Notes: generated by a model not told the origin, from the sequence alone. A stretch of 64,000 nt of DNA from Maioricimonas rarisocia (GCF_007747795.1 NZ_CP036275.1:3836001-3900000), one strand, 5' to 3'; counted from the first letter of the stretch, positions 29,327-39,319 are shown. Program-made: numbers and translations.

Positions 29327-30856
29327 TTACGTCGCGAATGCGGCCCGGGTCCGCTCGACGAGCGAGTTATCCCGCGCCGACGACCCCTGCAGCTTAAAGA
29401 CGTTCGATGCCAGGTAGACATCGCGCCACTGCGGAGAGACGTGGTAGTAGTCTTCGAGCACTGCCGAGCTGAACTTGTAGTCGTGCGCGTCGTTCCCCTT
29501 GAGAAACACCAGCACGCGAGCCGCATCGATCAGCCGGTTGGCGTCGCCCGTTTCATTGAGAAAGCGGACCACTTGGCGGGCTGCCTGAGACGGGTTCCCA
29601 CTGACTTCGGCAAAGATCTCATCAACATCCGCGACCGAACCTTCCTCGCGGGATTCGACCAGTTCGTCGATCTTGACGTCCTTCACATCGCCGCGGTTCT
29701 CCATCGCTTCGCGGAACATCGGCAGAAAGGCGGCATTCTGCAACATCAGCAGCCGACGTGTTTCGTCGTTGCTGCATGTCTGGAATGCAAACGCCATCGC
29801 GTTGGTGGTCGTGACGGCATGCAGGGCCACAATGCCCGACTGTCGCATCAGCAGTTCGCCGGAAGCAACGTGGAAGGCATCCCAGATGGATTGCGGCGAC
29901 GCGCCGCTGTTGAGCAGTTCGACCACCTGCTCGCAGGCGTCATCGTTCGATCCAGTCCTGAGCGTCGACAGAAGGGCCGTCGTCGCCCCCGGATCGAGCG
30001 CCCCGTCGCGCCAGTCCGAACGGATCTTCGCCACCCGTTCCACATTCTTGCGGTACGGACGGTCGGCATCGGCATCACGGCTGGCCGGATTGTCTCCTTC
30101 GTGCATCAGCAGCGCGTACGCGAGCGATCGCAGGACCGGCTCGGCGTGTTCCCAGCCGATGCACTGCAGCGTCCGATAGCTGTTCGCGACGAAGATCGCC
30201 TTGTGACCGATTGAGCGAAAGTCACGGGCGCCGTAGCGAAACAGCATCTCGTAGATTTCGTGGGAACCGGCCGTCCGGGCCAACTGCGCCACCGCACTGT
30301 CGGCCGCCTGCTCGTCCCAGTTCTCCATCGCTTCGGAAAAGACAGTGTGAGCGTTGTGTGCTGCCGGCAGTGACGAATCCGAAACGCGGGACATGGTCCA
30401 GTCGCCCCGCTCGCGGACGTCTCGGGCCGCTGCGTTTTTGTAGTAGTCCAGCGCCCAGAAGATCGGCATCCAGCGATGCTCCGGCGGTGACGCCAGACTC
30501 GCCAGATGAGCCGAGTTGACAACCAGCACCGCATGGAACTTGAAGCCGACGGATGGCCGGGGCTCGACATTCTTCACGCCGGCCAGCAGCAGTCCGGCGA
30601 GTACCTCGCGGTAGCTCAGACCACCCTGGATGCGGGCCGCCACCTCTTCGAGCAGTCGTTCGCGTGGAGTCTCCTCGATCATGCGAACGACCGGCTCGAT
30701 CTCCGGTCGAAGTTGAACCGCACCGGAAGCCTCTTTCGCTTCGGCGGCGGAGACCGGATTCAAGCCGGAGAGAAACGAAAGGTCCCCCAGGCCCAGCAGG
30801 GCCCCCGAACCGGCACCCGTCTGTAAGAAGCGACGACGATCTGGACGGAACGACAT
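29327..30856 (-). CDS. Exported protein with twin-arginine signal, unknown function
   Basis: A 509-residue protein starting MSFRPDRRRFLQTGAGSGAL, a twin-arginine (Tat) signal, so it is exported folded and may carry a cofactor. AGGAGG stands eight bases before ATG 30856. The mature part is mostly alpha-helical, with His-containing segments such as GFKFHAVLVVNSAHLASL, AAHNAHTVFSE, ALLMHEGDN, DAFHVASGELLM and SSAVLEDYYHVSPQWRD. Similar long helical Tat proteins are widespread in planctomycetes, but I cannot name a family or a reaction. It lies between a PQQ-propeller gene and an FG-GAP gene on the same strand. Confidence 0.72.
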   Translation of the reverse strand: MSFRPDRRRFLQTGAGSGALLGLGDLSFLSGLNPVSAAEAKEASGAVQLRPEIEPVVRMIEETPRERLLEEVAARIQGGLSYREVLAGLLLAGVKNVEPRPSVGFKFHAVLVVNSAHLASLASPPEHRWMPIFWALDYYKNAAARDVRERGDWTMSRVSDSSLPAAHNAHTVFSEAMENWDEQAADSAVAQLARTAGSHEIYEMLFRYGARDFRSIGHKAIFVANSYRTLQCIGWEHAEPVLRSLAYALLMHEGDNPASRDADADRPYRKNVERVAKIRSDWRDGALDPGATTALLSTLRTGSNDDACEQVVELLNSGASPQSIWDAFHVASGELLMRQSGIVALHAVTTTNAMAFAFQTCSNDETRRLLMLQNAAFLPMFREAMENRGDVKDVKIDELVESREEGSVADVDEIFAEVSGNPSQAARQVVRFLNETGDANRLIDAARVLVFLKGNDAHDYKFSSAVLEDYYHVSPQWRDVYLASNVFKLQGSSARDNSLVERTRAAFAT

Positions 30857-30991
30857 GGTGAGGCCCTCCTGAAGTTGGGGTCGAGCGAGCTTCCCTCCGC
30901 AGTGACATCATACCAGTTCCCGGGCGCCGGCCGAAGAACCCTCCAGAATCTCAGGTCCCGGTCGTCTCCCGCAATCGGATGGGCGAGCATC

Positions 30992-32269
30992 TCATTCGCC
31001 GCGAGTTCGATTGAGAAACAGGAACGTCCCGAGCTTCGACGCGGTCATGACATCGATCCGTCCGTCGCCGTTGACGTCAGCGGTAGCGATCTGCAGGCCG
31101 ACTCCCGACTGATCGTCAATCAGGTGCGGCACAAACCGCACGCCGCCGTTTTCGTCACGAACCGGCTGGAACCAGTACACAACCGGCGGGTGGTTTGGTT
31201 CCACATCCCCTTTCGGGCCGTGCGCCCACATTCGTTTCCCTACGACGATATCCGTCGCACCGTCTCCGTCGATGTCGGCAATCTGGAGGGCGTGCGGTTG
31301 CGAAAAGGCGACGCCAAACTGCTCCTCCTCACTGCGATCCCCCATGATGCGGTGCTGCACGAACTGACTGTTGCCGATCGAGAGCACGTCGGCTTCGTGG
31401 CCCCGATCCGGCTCGCCGGTCACCTGCTCGAACCAGGCCAGTCCCCACTCATGGGCATGCAGCGACGAAACGACGTCGGAATCGCCATCGCTGTCGATGT
31501 CCCATGCGAACATCTGGGCCCCGCCCTCCAGTTGCGAGAACCGACCGCGGTGAAGCGGCCAGAGCCCGTCCGGCTGGCCCGTGTTCTCGTACCAGCCGTC
31601 GTTGACAAGCAGGTCGAGGCGTCCGTCACCGTTGACGTCCCCCACTCCTTCCCCGTGATAGAACTGGTCCCAGTCTTCTGGATCCCCGACGGGGCGGAAG
31701 CTCCAGGGACTTCGCGGCGTGGACCAGTCGGGTGCGATCCATCCCCAGCGACCCTCCCAGTGCGCAATGAGTTCCGGCCGGTCGTCGCCGTCGAGATCGG
31801 CCAGCGTCGGCGACTCGCCACGGACCCGCTCGAAAGCGAAATGCCGTTGCCACTCGTCCCCCGCTTTCCCGGGATTCTCATACCAGTACGCGGGATGCTT
31901 GTGAACGCGGCCCACGACAAGAATGTCCAGCCAGCCGTCGCCGCTGAAGTCGTGAACGAAGCTGTACATGCTGTTTGACGGGCTCGCGGCCGGCTCGAGC
32001 GGCTCGGCCGGGTAGAACTCGTGGGCCGTTTCGAACGATGGCCCCGCGTACCAGTACGGCCCGGCGACGATATCCACATGCCCATCGTGGTTGATGTCGC
32101 CGGTCGCTACGCCGTCACAGTAGTACCGGTTCGTCAGGACGACTTTCTCGAATTCGACGGACGTGGCATCGTCATCTCCCCGAGCGGGGGCAGACCAGCA
32201 GGCGGCCCATTGGACAACACACAGGAAGGCGACGAGTCCGTTCGATCGGAATCTGCAAGCGGCACACAT
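30992..32269 (-). CDS. Exported FG-GAP/VCBS repeat protein (calcium-binding propeller)
   Basis: A 425-residue protein with a signal peptide ending near SAPARGDDD and seven DxDxDGxxD calcium-loop repeats: DINHDGHVDIV, FSGDGWLDIL, DLDGDDRPELI, DVNGDGRLDLL, DIDSDGDSDVV, DIDGDGATDIV and DVNGDGRIDVM. Seven blades suit an integrin-type propeller that binds carbohydrate or protein outside the cell. Start ATG 32269 has GGAGA eight bases upstream and gives a normal signal peptide; an upstream TTG frame at 32305 does not. Function beyond binding is unknown. Confidence 0.85.
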   Translation of the reverse strand: MCAACRFRSNGLVAFLCVVQWAACWSAPARGDDDATSVEFEKVVLTNRYYCDGVATGDINHDGHVDIVAGPYWYAGPSFETAHEFYPAEPLEPAASPSNSMYSFVHDFSGDGWLDILVVGRVHKHPAYWYENPGKAGDEWQRHFAFERVRGESPTLADLDGDDRPELIAHWEGRWGWIAPDWSTPRSPWSFRPVGDPEDWDQFYHGEGVGDVNGDGRLDLLVNDGWYENTGQPDGLWPLHRGRFSQLEGGAQMFAWDIDSDGDSDVVSSLHAHEWGLAWFEQVTGEPDRGHEADVLSIGNSQFVQHRIMGDRSEEEQFGVAFSQPHALQIADIDGDGATDIVVGKRMWAHGPKGDVEPNHPPVVYWFQPVRDENGGVRFVPHLIDDQSGVGLQIATADVNGDGRIDVMTASKLGTFLFLNRTRGE

Positions 32270-32459
32270 ACGGGGTGTCTCCAGCGAAGTGGTAGCATGA
32301 AGCAACCAGAGTATCCGCAGGGGGAAGGGATGTCAGCCACACGGAGTCGCCGTGCCGATTCTCTCGCGCCGACTATCGCTGCCATCGTTCGGGGAGCATC
32401 ATAGAGACGGGCGTCCCGCCAAACTTCGCGGGACGTGTCGCGACACAGACGTCACAACA

Positions 32460-33731
32460 ATGCCGGCCAGAACTATGGACGCGGAAATCATCCTGCAGTT
32501 TGCCGTCTCGCTCGGGCTCGGCCTGCTGGTCGGTTTTCAGCGGGAGTGGACGGCTCCACATGTGGCCGGCATCAGGACGTTCGCGTTCGTCACCCTGTTC
32601 GGAACGGTGTCGGCCCACCTCGCGACCCAGGTCGAGGGGTGGTACCTGACCGCGGGCCTGCTGGTCGTGGGGAGCATGCTGGCGGTCGGCACGTTCATGC
32701 AGGTCGACGATGATGACGAGCCCGGACTGACGACCCACACCGCAGCGCTGCTGATGTACTCTGTCGGCGCGATGATCGTGTATTTTCCGCTCGAACTGCC
32801 AATGCTGCTCGCCGGGTCGGTCGCGGTCCTGCTGTATTGGAAAGGGCCGTTGCACAAGTTTGTCGGACGCATGAGTTCAACGGACTTCCGTGCCGTCATG
32901 CAGCTGGTGCTGCTTGCGCTCGTCATCCTGCCGGTGCTGCCAGACCGTGCATTTGATCCCTACGGAGTCCTGAACCCATACCGCATCTGGCTGATGGTGG
33001 TGCTCATCTGCGGGATCAGTCTGGGCGGGTACATCGCCTCGAAGTTTCTCGGCGATCGTGTGGGAACGCTTGTCGGCGGGATACTCGGCGGCGTCATTTC
33101 GAGCACGGCCACCACGGTCAGCTACTCCCGCAGGATACGCCACGGAACTCCCGTGTCTCACGCAGCCAGCGTGATTGCGATCGCTTCCACGATCGTCTTT
33201 GCTCGAGTCTTCGTGGAAGTCGCTCTCGTGACGCCCGGCATCCTGTGGCAAATGGCACCGCCGCTCGCCACCCTCATGGCCGTCATGGCCGGGGCGACGG
33301 CTCTGCTTTTCTTCACGTCACGAAGGGTGCAGGCCCCCATCGAGATCGAGGACGACCCTTCGGAGCTGCGGGCCGCACTGGTGTTCGGCCTGCTGTACGC
33401 GGCGATTCTGTTTGCCGTGGCCGTGGCGAAAGATCATTTCGGAAGTCGCGGACTCTACGTCGTCGCCGGGCTTTCGGGGCTGACCGACATGGACGCGATC
33501 ACCCTCTCGACGGCCCGCTTTGTGGCAGATGGCCAGGTGGATGTGGATATTGGCTGGAGAATGATCCTTCTGGGAGCACTCTCCAATATTGTCTGCAAAC
33601 ACGTCATCGTCGGCCTGCTGGGCGGCTGGAGACTGTTTCTGCGCGTCGCCCCCGTCTTTGTCGCTGCCATCATCGCCGGAGCGTTGATACTGCTCCTGTG
33701 GCCGCCCCCGCTGATTGAACTGCCACGTTGA
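32460..33731 (+). CDS. MgtC/SapB-DUF4010 family membrane protein
   Basis: A 423-residue inner-membrane protein with about twelve hydrophobic segments. The start (LQFAVSLGLGLLVGFQREW) is the MgtC/SapB signature. The C-terminal half carries DUF4010 features: GGVISSTATTVSYSRR, and ALVFGLLYAAILFAVAVAKDHFGSRGLYVVAGLSGLTDMDAITLS, here split only by position. Homologues are linked to Mg2+ homeostasis or transport, but no substrate is proven for this subfamily. ATG 32460 is taken; ATG 32475 is also possible and neither has a strong ribosome site. It is divergent from the FG-GAP gene and convergent with an epimerase gene. Confidence 0.82.
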   Translation: MPARTMDAEIILQFAVSLGLGLLVGFQREWTAPHVAGIRTFAFVTLFGTVSAHLATQVEGWYLTAGLLVVGSMLAVGTFMQVDDDDEPGLTTHTAALLMYSVGAMIVYFPLELPMLLAGSVAVLLYWKGPLHKFVGRMSSTDFRAVMQLVLLALVILPVLPDRAFDPYGVLNPYRIWLMVVLICGISLGGYIASKFLGDRVGTLVGGILGGVISSTATTVSYSRRIRHGTPVSHAASVIAIASTIVFARVFVEVALVTPGILWQMAPPLATLMAVMAGATALLFFTSRRVQAPIEIEDDPSELRAALVFGLLYAAILFAVAVAKDHFGSRGLYVVAGLSGLTDMDAITLSTARFVADGQVDVDIGWRMILLGALSNIVCKHVIVGLLGGWRLFLRVAPVFVAAIIAGALILLLWPPPLIELPR

Positions 33732-33773
33732 TCGAGCCGGGTGTCCAGTCGGGGCGGCCCGTCGCAGGCGGCC

Positions 33774-34886
33774 TCAGCCCTGCTCGACGTTCTCCGGTAC
33801 CGGCAGTCCGTTCTTCCGGTAGAACCCCTCGGGATCATCCTTGAGGAACCGAACCATGTGTGGCAGCGACTTCCGGAGCCGGTGCTTCGGCTCCCACGCC
33901 AGCCGGGTTCGGGCATGGGCAATCGTCGCTTCGTAGTGATCGTCGGCCAGATCGATCATCCATGGCTTGATCCCCTCCTCCTCGTCGCCGCCCAGTTTGT
34001 TCTGCACCCAGGCCCCCGCCTTGGCCACAGCCTTGGGGATACGGATCGCCGGCCATTCCGAGCCGTGAATCAGCTCCCCCAGCTCGTGCTGCAACTCGGC
34101 GTAACTCATGACGTCCGGCTCGGCGATCAGGAACAGTTCATTCTCGTTCAGGTGCTTGCGACGCAGAACTGCCTTCTCAAAACATTCCGCCAGGTCGTCG
34201 AGATGGACCAATGCCTGACCGTGCGTCGTATCGCCGGGAAAGACGAAGCTTTCGAACTGACGTTCGTAGATGCGGGCGATCTGGTGGGAGATCGGCCACG
34301 AATGGCATTCGTCGTCATAGACGCCGGCGATTCTGAGAACGACCGTCGGGTAATCCCCTCGCTCTTCACGAATGACCTCTTCCGCCCGGATCTTCGACTG
34401 GGGATACGGCCACTCACCCCGGGTTTCGGAGAACTCCGAGATGTGTTTCCCGGCATCGCCCGGCTTCATGACGAGCAGGCTGCTGGAGAACATGAACTGC
34501 TCGACTTCAAAGCCGTGGTTCCGCAGCCCCGTCAGCAGCCGCCGCGTTCCTTCAACCGTCAGCTCGTCGTACAGAGGACTTGGTTTGCCGGAGAAGTCGT
34601 AGTACGCGGCGAGATGGATGACGCTCGCCAGCCGCGGTCCGTATCTGTCCCGGACCTTCCTGAGTGATTCATCGACGTTACTGTCTTTCGTCAGATCGGT
34701 CGCAATGAAGTCGACCCCCTCGGCGAAGTCGCCAGGTGGAGTGAGGTCGAACCCGACCAGATTGAACTTCTGTTCAAGCGCCGCGCTGACACGTGACCCG
34801 ATCAGACCGCTGGCCCCCGTGATCAGGACGGTCTCATTTTCGACGCTCACATTCTCACGGCTCTCATGCGGTACCGAATCACTCAT
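33774..34886 (-). CDS. NAD(P)-dependent epimerase/dehydratase family protein
   Basis: A 370-residue extended SDR enzyme. The N-terminal Rossmann motif is TGASGLIG (about 23-30). [12 protein letters not shown] and [11 protein letters not shown] follow in the expected places, and the YxxxK catalytic pair is YPQSK in [14 protein letters not shown], with FSSSLLVM supplying the Ser. AGGAGG precedes ATG 34886. The C-terminal part has a long charged section ([18 protein letters not shown]). Nucleotide-sugar or steroid-type substrates are typical; none can be chosen here. It is transcribed leftward after the lipoprotein gene, separated by a hairpin. Confidence 0.87.
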   Translation of the reverse strand: MSDSVPHESRENVSVENETVLITGASGLIGSRVSAALEQKFNLVGFDLTPPGDFAEGVDFIATDLTKDSNVDESLRKVRDRYGPRLASVIHLAAYYDFSGKPSPLYDELTVEGTRRLLTGLRNHGFEVEQFMFSSSLLVMKPGDAGKHISEFSETRGEWPYPQSKIRAEEVIREERGDYPTVVLRIAGVYDDECHSWPISHQIARIYERQFESFVFPGDTTHGQALVHLDDLAECFEKAVLRRKHLNENELFLIAEPDVMSYAELQHELGELIHGSEWPAIRIPKAVAKAGAWVQNKLGGDEEEGIKPWMIDLADDHYEATIAHARTRLAWEPKHRLRKSLPHMVRFLKDDPEGFYRKNGLPVPENVEQG

Positions 34887-34921
34887 GTTGTCCTCCTCGA
34901 CCAGTCCTCAATGGAATAGAA

Positions 34922-34961
34922 GCGGGGTGGCCAACCGGCAGAACCGTGCCGGCCACCCCGC
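34922..34961 (-). terminator. Hairpin between coiled-coil lipoprotein and epimerase genes
   Basis: GCGGGGTGGCC and GGCCACCCCGC form a perfect 11-bp GC-rich stem around an 18-base loop. On the minus strand it lies downstream of the lipoprotein gene and is followed by CTTCTATTCC, a weak U-rich tract. It is 36 bases before the epimerase start, so an attenuation role is also possible. Confidence 0.5.
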
Positions 34962-35089
34962 AAACCTCACTCTCACGTCACGCACGCATCCTGGTGGCCG
35001 CCCTCGGAATCAAACCGGTCCGCGTCGAAGGAAGCACTCCCCCTTCGAAGGGCGAACCCGGCAGTCTCCGATTGCGGTCGAGTTCCCGA

Positions 35090-35641
35090 TCAGACCGCTT
35101 CGTCGGTCTGTTCGGTCAGCTCCTGATTCGCTTCGTTGACCGACGCTTTCAGCTCGGTCCAGGTGTCAGAGATTTCCGACTGCATCTCTGCCCAGGAGTC
35201 CGCACCCGCCTGCTCAGCTTCGTTGAGCTGCTGATTGAGCTGTTCGCGCTGGTCCTTGAGTTCGGCCAGCCGCTCGTCGAAGTCCTGCTTCGCTTCTTCG
35301 GAAAGCTCTTCGGACTGTGCTTCGATCTGGTCGATCTCTTCGTTCACATCCTTGAGACCTTCGCGGATCGTCGCGACGAATTCCTGCTTGCTCGCCATGA
35401 CGTCGCCTTCGACCCGCTCGTCCGCGACGCCGCCCTGATCGACGATCTTGTTCGCCGTGACGGTTTCGCGACCGTCCATCATTTCTTCATCGTCGTAGAC
35501 TTCGCCTTCGTAGACGTCGTCTTCGAACGCTTCGTTTTCGTAATTGGCGACACCGCCGTCGGGGCCGACCTCGGCGTCCTGACATCCCATCAGGCCCAGG
35601 CCGACAAACCCTGCCACAGCCCAGTTCCAGTGACTCTTCAT
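35090..35641 (-). CDS. Coiled-coil lipoprotein
   Basis: A 183-residue protein with a lipoprotein signal (AGFVGLGLMGCQD), then a very acidic segment (YENEAFEDDVYEGEVYDDEEMMDG). A long predicted coiled coil follows from about residue 85 to the end, rich in Glu/Gln (NEEIDQIEAQSEELSEEAK and onward). AAGGAGA precedes ATG 35641; the frame extends seven codons further with no better start. Membrane tethering with a helical periplasmic arm suggests a structural or envelope-spacing role, but no family is recognised. Confidence 0.72.
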   Translation of the reverse strand: MKSHWNWAVAGFVGLGLMGCQDAEVGPDGGVANYENEAFEDDVYEGEVYDDEEMMDGRETVTANKIVDQGGVADERVEGDVMASKQEFVATIREGLKDVNEEIDQIEAQSEELSEEAKQDFDERLAELKDQREQLNQQLNEAEQAGADSWAEMQSEISDTWTELKASVNEANQELTEQTDEAV

Positions 35642-35819
35642 CGTTGTCTCCTTGATCTTCAAACCGGCTGGCTCGTTGCGAAATATCGCGGGGCCAACCG
35701 AACCCGCACGCGCCAGAACTCCTCAGGCGCTGAAAATCTTCAATCATCTATCTGGATTGAACCGGCCGCCGACGGACACGGTCTGTTGTTTCGGGAAGTG
35801 TCCGCCGGTCGAAGCCGGG

Positions 35820-36275
35820 CTATTTGCCGTGAGTATCAAGCAGCTTCCACGCGTCCTGCTCGCGACGTCGGACTGTCAGGTCATGCAGGCTGCGAAATGC
35901 CTCCTGCAGCCTCGGGCCCGACACCTGATCGCCCAGCTGTGCATACAGCTGCACCAGGGCGTCATCGAACTCGATCTTCTTCTCGATGATCTCGTTCAGG
36001 TCCATGCCCGGGCTGACCTCGGCCTCTTGGATGGTCCGTACGACTCCCTCGTCGGGAACGTACTGGATCCACGTGTCGAGGATGTTCGGCTCGGCGTCTG
36101 AGCTGTACCGCGCCAGACAGGCCTCGTCCGCCCGTTCTTCATCCCGGGCGAGTTCAATCAGTGCCTCCACGTCCAGGTCGTGCTGGTGAGGTTCCGATTC
36201 GAGCAGGGCGTTCCGGAATTCCCGGTGAAACTTTCGCACCTGTTCGAAAATGTCTCGTACCTGGTGATAAGCCAT
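35820..36275 (-). CDS. Small helical protein of unknown function
   Basis: A 151-residue soluble protein, mostly amphipathic helices rich in Glu, His and Arg (HQVRDIFEQVRKFHREFRN, ELARDEERADEACLARY, EIIEKKIEFDDALVQLYAQLGDQ). The spaced Glu/His pattern is compatible with a four-helix, ferritin-like bundle, but the ExxH signature is not clear. Start ATG 36275 follows GGGGAAGCAGG; the longer open frame upstream is not coding-like. It is divergent from the sigma-54 regulator gene, with 404 bases between (36276-36679) where I see no other gene. Confidence 0.68.
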   Translation of the reverse strand: MAYHQVRDIFEQVRKFHREFRNALLESEPHQHDLDVEALIELARDEERADEACLARYSSDAEPNILDTWIQYVPDEGVVRTIQEAEVSPGMDLNEIIEKKIEFDDALVQLYAQLGDQVSGPRLQEAFRSLHDLTVRRREQDAWKLLDTHGK

Positions 36276-36679
36276 TCCTGCTTCCCCGCTCTCTGGTAAG
36301 GCCCGCGAAACGACGACGCCCGCGGCATACCACAGGCCGGCGTCGACACAGGAACTGGTTGCAGATCTCGTGCCCCGCGGGGCCGGCAAGGGTGACTTGA
36401 ACAGAAGTTGTTCTGCCGACAGAGGTTCCGCCCTGAGGATGCCTTCGGGATGAAACCGCTGCGACGTGCCTCGCCAGCCACACGGATCGTGAGCAGACGA
36501 CGCCCTGACGCCTGACCGCGCCGGGTGCTGTTCGGGCGATCATGCTCTGGCGGAACGACCGCCGCAGACGGCCCGAATCCGGGCCTCCGCACGGACAAAG
36601 ATGGGGGCGGACGAGTGCGATTCGCCGCCGATTCGCTAGACTGGAACGCGGAACGCCTGGATCCGTGAAAGATCAATAC

Positions 36680-38164
36680 ATGCTCAAACCGAAACTGCTG
36701 GTCATCGATGATGACCGTACTCTGCGCCACTACGTTGTCCGGTGCTTTGAAGATGCCGGCATCGAGGTGATCGAGGCGGAGAGTGCCAGCGCAGGGATCG
36801 ACGCCGTGCGCGAACACCAGCCGGACACCGTGCTGCTCGATATCGTTCTGCCACGCATGTCCGGCCTCGAAGTGTTCCAGCATCTGAAGTCGTTCGACAG
36901 CAAGCTGCCCGTCATCTTCATCACCGCCGACGACGACGCCGAAACGGCCATCGAAGCGATGATGCTTGGGGGATACGACTATGTGGTGAAGCCCCTCGAC
37001 GTGGGGCAGCTTCGCGAACTGGTCGAACGGGCGATCGAAACGCGGCGGATGATGCAGGTCCCCGTCGAGATCCCTGCGGATGACGACACCGGTTCGGCCG
37101 AACGCCTCGTGGGCCGCAGCTCACGGATGCTGGATGTCTACAAGGCCATCGGACGGGCCGCTCCGCAGGATGTGACCATCCTCATCAGGGGTGAAAGCGG
37201 AACGGGGAAAGAGCTCGTCGCCCGCGCCATTTACCAGCATTCTCCCCGACGCGACGGACCGTTCCTCGCCGTGAACTGCGCGGCCCTTCCCGACACGCTG
37301 CTGGAGAGCGAGCTGTTCGGGCACGAGAAAGGGGCGTTCACCGGAGCCGATCGCCGCCGCATCGGCAAGTTCGAGCAATGCTCGGGCGGGACGCTGTTCC
37401 TGGATGAGATCGGCGACATGTCGCCACTTGTGCAGAGCAAGGTGCTCCGGCTGCTGCAGGAGCAGAAGTTTGAGCGTGTCGGCGGGAACGAGACCATCGA
37501 AACCGACGTCCGGATCATCGCCGCGACGAATCGGGATCTGGAGGCGATGACGCGGAAGTCCGACTTCCGGGAAGACCTGTACTACCGGCTGAACGGGTTC
37601 ACGATCGGCCTTCCGCCGCTGCGGGAACGAGGCCAGGACATCGTCCTGCTCGTGGAGCATTTCCTGAATCGCCTGAGCCATGAGCTCAATCGCCCGCGGG
37701 TTGAAGGCGTCGCACCGTCAGCCGTGGCCGTATTGCAGAAGTACCGGTGGCCCGGAAACGTGCGCGAACTTCAGAGCGTCGTGCGCCAGGCGCTGCTCAA
37801 CGCCACCGGCCCGGTCATTGTTCCAGAGTTTCTGCCGGCCGACGTGAAGGGCGGTCAACGACCGCAGTCCGCGCCAGCAGAAGAAACCGCGGCCCCGCAA
37901 CCGGTTGAAGAATCTCCCTCCCAGGGGATGCCGGCCTCCGATCTGGCGCCGTTCGTCGAGAAGTCACTCAAGGCCGGCTCGAAGGATCTGTACGCGGAGA
38001 CCCTCGAGCGGATGGAGCGCTACCTGATCACGCGTGTGCTCAAGTCGACTGGTGGCAACCAGTCAAAAGCAGCAGAGATTCTCGGTATCACCCGCGGCAA
38101 GGTGCATAACCGCATTCAGGCGTTCGGAATCTCCGTTGAGCAGGACGTCAGCATCGAATCATGA
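36680..38164 (+). CDS. Sigma-54-dependent response regulator, NtrC family
   Basis: A 494-residue transcription activator. Receiver domain: acidic triad D10-D12, phospho-acceptor D54 in VLLDIVLPRMSG, and the conserved Lys in YDYVVKPLD. Sigma-54 AAA+ domain: Walker A GESGTGKE (K177), the sigma-54 contact loop GAFTGA (218-223), Walker B GGTLFLDEIGDM, and arginine region EDLYYRLNGFTIGLPPLRER. A Fis-type helix-turn-helix closes it (NQSKAAEILGITRGKVHNRI). Start ATG 36680 with GAAAGAT upstream begins MLKPKLLVIDDD as in the family. No kinase is adjacent; the nearest, at 39389, is a hybrid with its own receiver. Confidence 0.94.
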   Translation: MLKPKLLVIDDDRTLRHYVVRCFEDAGIEVIEAESASAGIDAVREHQPDTVLLDIVLPRMSGLEVFQHLKSFDSKLPVIFITADDDAETAIEAMMLGGYDYVVKPLDVGQLRELVERAIETRRMMQVPVEIPADDDTGSAERLVGRSSRMLDVYKAIGRAAPQDVTILIRGESGTGKELVARAIYQHSPRRDGPFLAVNCAALPDTLLESELFGHEKGAFTGADRRRIGKFEQCSGGTLFLDEIGDMSPLVQSKVLRLLQEQKFERVGGNETIETDVRIIAATNRDLEAMTRKSDFREDLYYRLNGFTIGLPPLRERGQDIVLLVEHFLNRLSHELNRPRVEGVAPSAVAVLQKYRWPGNVRELQSVVRQALLNATGPVIVPEFLPADVKGGQRPQSAPAEETAAPQPVEESPSQGMPASDLAPFVEKSLKAGSKDLYAETLERMERYLITRVLKSTGGNQSKAAEILGITRGKVHNRIQAFGISVEQDVSIES

Positions 38165-38338
38165 CTTCGGCGGATGGGAGTCTGTGACTTCGATTCGATG
38201 CTGCGTCCGGCTTTCGGACTATTGGCCCCGATACTTCAGAAGCGCCGCGACCGCTTCTTCGGCCCACTCGTCGCGACGAGTGTCCGACGTGCCGGCTTCT
38301 GCGAGAACAGCCGGCACGGCGTCAGCAACGTTCGCCGA

Positions 38339-38653
38339 TCAGCGGCACAGAGCCGTCCGGTAGACTCGAACGTTGGCGCGGTGCATGGCCGGCTGATGCA
38401 GGCCTGCCCGACGACGACGCTCGGCCTCGGACCATTCGGACTGGATCTCGCGGCAGGTGGCGCGAATCTCTTCCGGGCTGGGAATGTACTCGCCAGCGAT
38501 CGGACGCAGGTCGGCTTCACTCGCTTCACCATTGTCTTCGCCGGGCGGTTCCAGAAGGGCAACGCCGGCATCGTCCGGTTCGCCGCTTGCGCCGCGCTGA
38601 GCCTGGTGCCATTCCTTGAGCCCCCACAGTTCCATTGCGTCCGTGTGCTTCAC
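38339..38653 (-). CDS. Small conserved-looking protein, unknown function, GTG start
   Basis: A 104-residue protein from GTG 38653, chosen because GAGGAGG lies eight bases upstream; ATG 38635 is the alternative. It opens MKHTDAMELWGLKEW, has an acidic middle (PPGEDNGEASEADLRP) and a basic helical end with YIPSPEEIRATCREIQSEWS followed by EAERRRRAG. The last motif is coding-like and of a kind I associate with short planctomycete proteins, but I cannot name a family. It is convergent with the sigma-54 regulator gene, and a possible small gene ends two bases before it. Confidence 0.6.
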   Translation of the reverse strand: MKHTDAMELWGLKEWHQAQRGASGEPDDAGVALLEPPGEDNGEASEADLRPIAGEYIPSPEEIRATCREIQSEWSEAERRRRAGLHQPAMHRANVRVYRTALCR

Positions 38654-38655
38654 GA

Positions 38656-38838
38656 TTACAGCCTCCTCGGGTGTGTCGGTTGATCGATTGTTACGTCTGT
38701 GCCGCTTTCGTCGGACGCGAGAACATATTTGCAACCGGCGTGCCAGTCGTTCGCCGCGACTCGGGCCGAAATCGGCTGGCGAAGTTCGTGAAGCCCATTT
38801 TCCTGCAGATTCAACGCGTTTTTCGCCGTGGATTTCAT
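38656..38838 (-). CDS. Possible 60-residue protein upstream of the GTG-start gene
   Basis: A short open frame beginning MKSTAKNALNLQENGL, with GAGG ten bases before ATG 38838. Its TAA stop is two bases from the GTG of the next gene, so the two could be coupled; the ribosome site of the second gene lies inside its last codons. The composition is plausible for a protein, but there is no recognised motif. It could equally be leader sequence. Confidence 0.35.
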   Translation of the reverse strand: MKSTAKNALNLQENGLHELRQPISARVAANDWHAGCKYVLASDESGTDVTIDQPTHPRRL

Positions 38839-39291
38839 CTTCAAAGTGCCTCGCCACCCGAGGTCCGATACCGCCCCAGGCCCGTCTGCAATAGGGGTTC
38901 TGACGAGTTGCGAATCATGCTGGCCGCTCAGCGAGCAGCATCAGATCGACGTGACAACAAACGCTCGCGACGGGTGCCGATCGTCGTGGAGACCGTGAAA
39001 CAGGTGCGGGGCCACCGCTGACCGTTCGGAGCGATCCGCCTAGCGGAGGGCGAACGCGTTGCGGCACTGTCAGCTGTGGGGAAGCGTGGATCCGGCTGTT
39101 GTCGAGGGCGGATCCACACGATCTCTGCACGCTTTCCGCAGGAACGCGCAACCAGACATGGAATCGGGTTTTGAATATCAAACGGCAGGGACCGGCCGTG
39201 CAGGATACCGCCGCTGATGAGGTGGCCGGCCCGGTGTCGCGAGGAGACAGGTCCCGCGTTCTGGTGGCTCAAATGCCGTCATTTCATTGCG

Positions 39292-39319
39292 TTGCCGATT
39301 CCGGCCCATCGGCTATAGT
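39292..39319 (+). promoter_or_regulatory. Candidate promoter of the ethylene-receptor-like kinase
   Basis: TTGCCG and TATAGT with a 16-base spacer, 70 bases before ATG 39389. This is the only sigma-70-like pair I see in the stretch between 38839 and 39388, which otherwise shows no gene. Confidence 0.4.
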
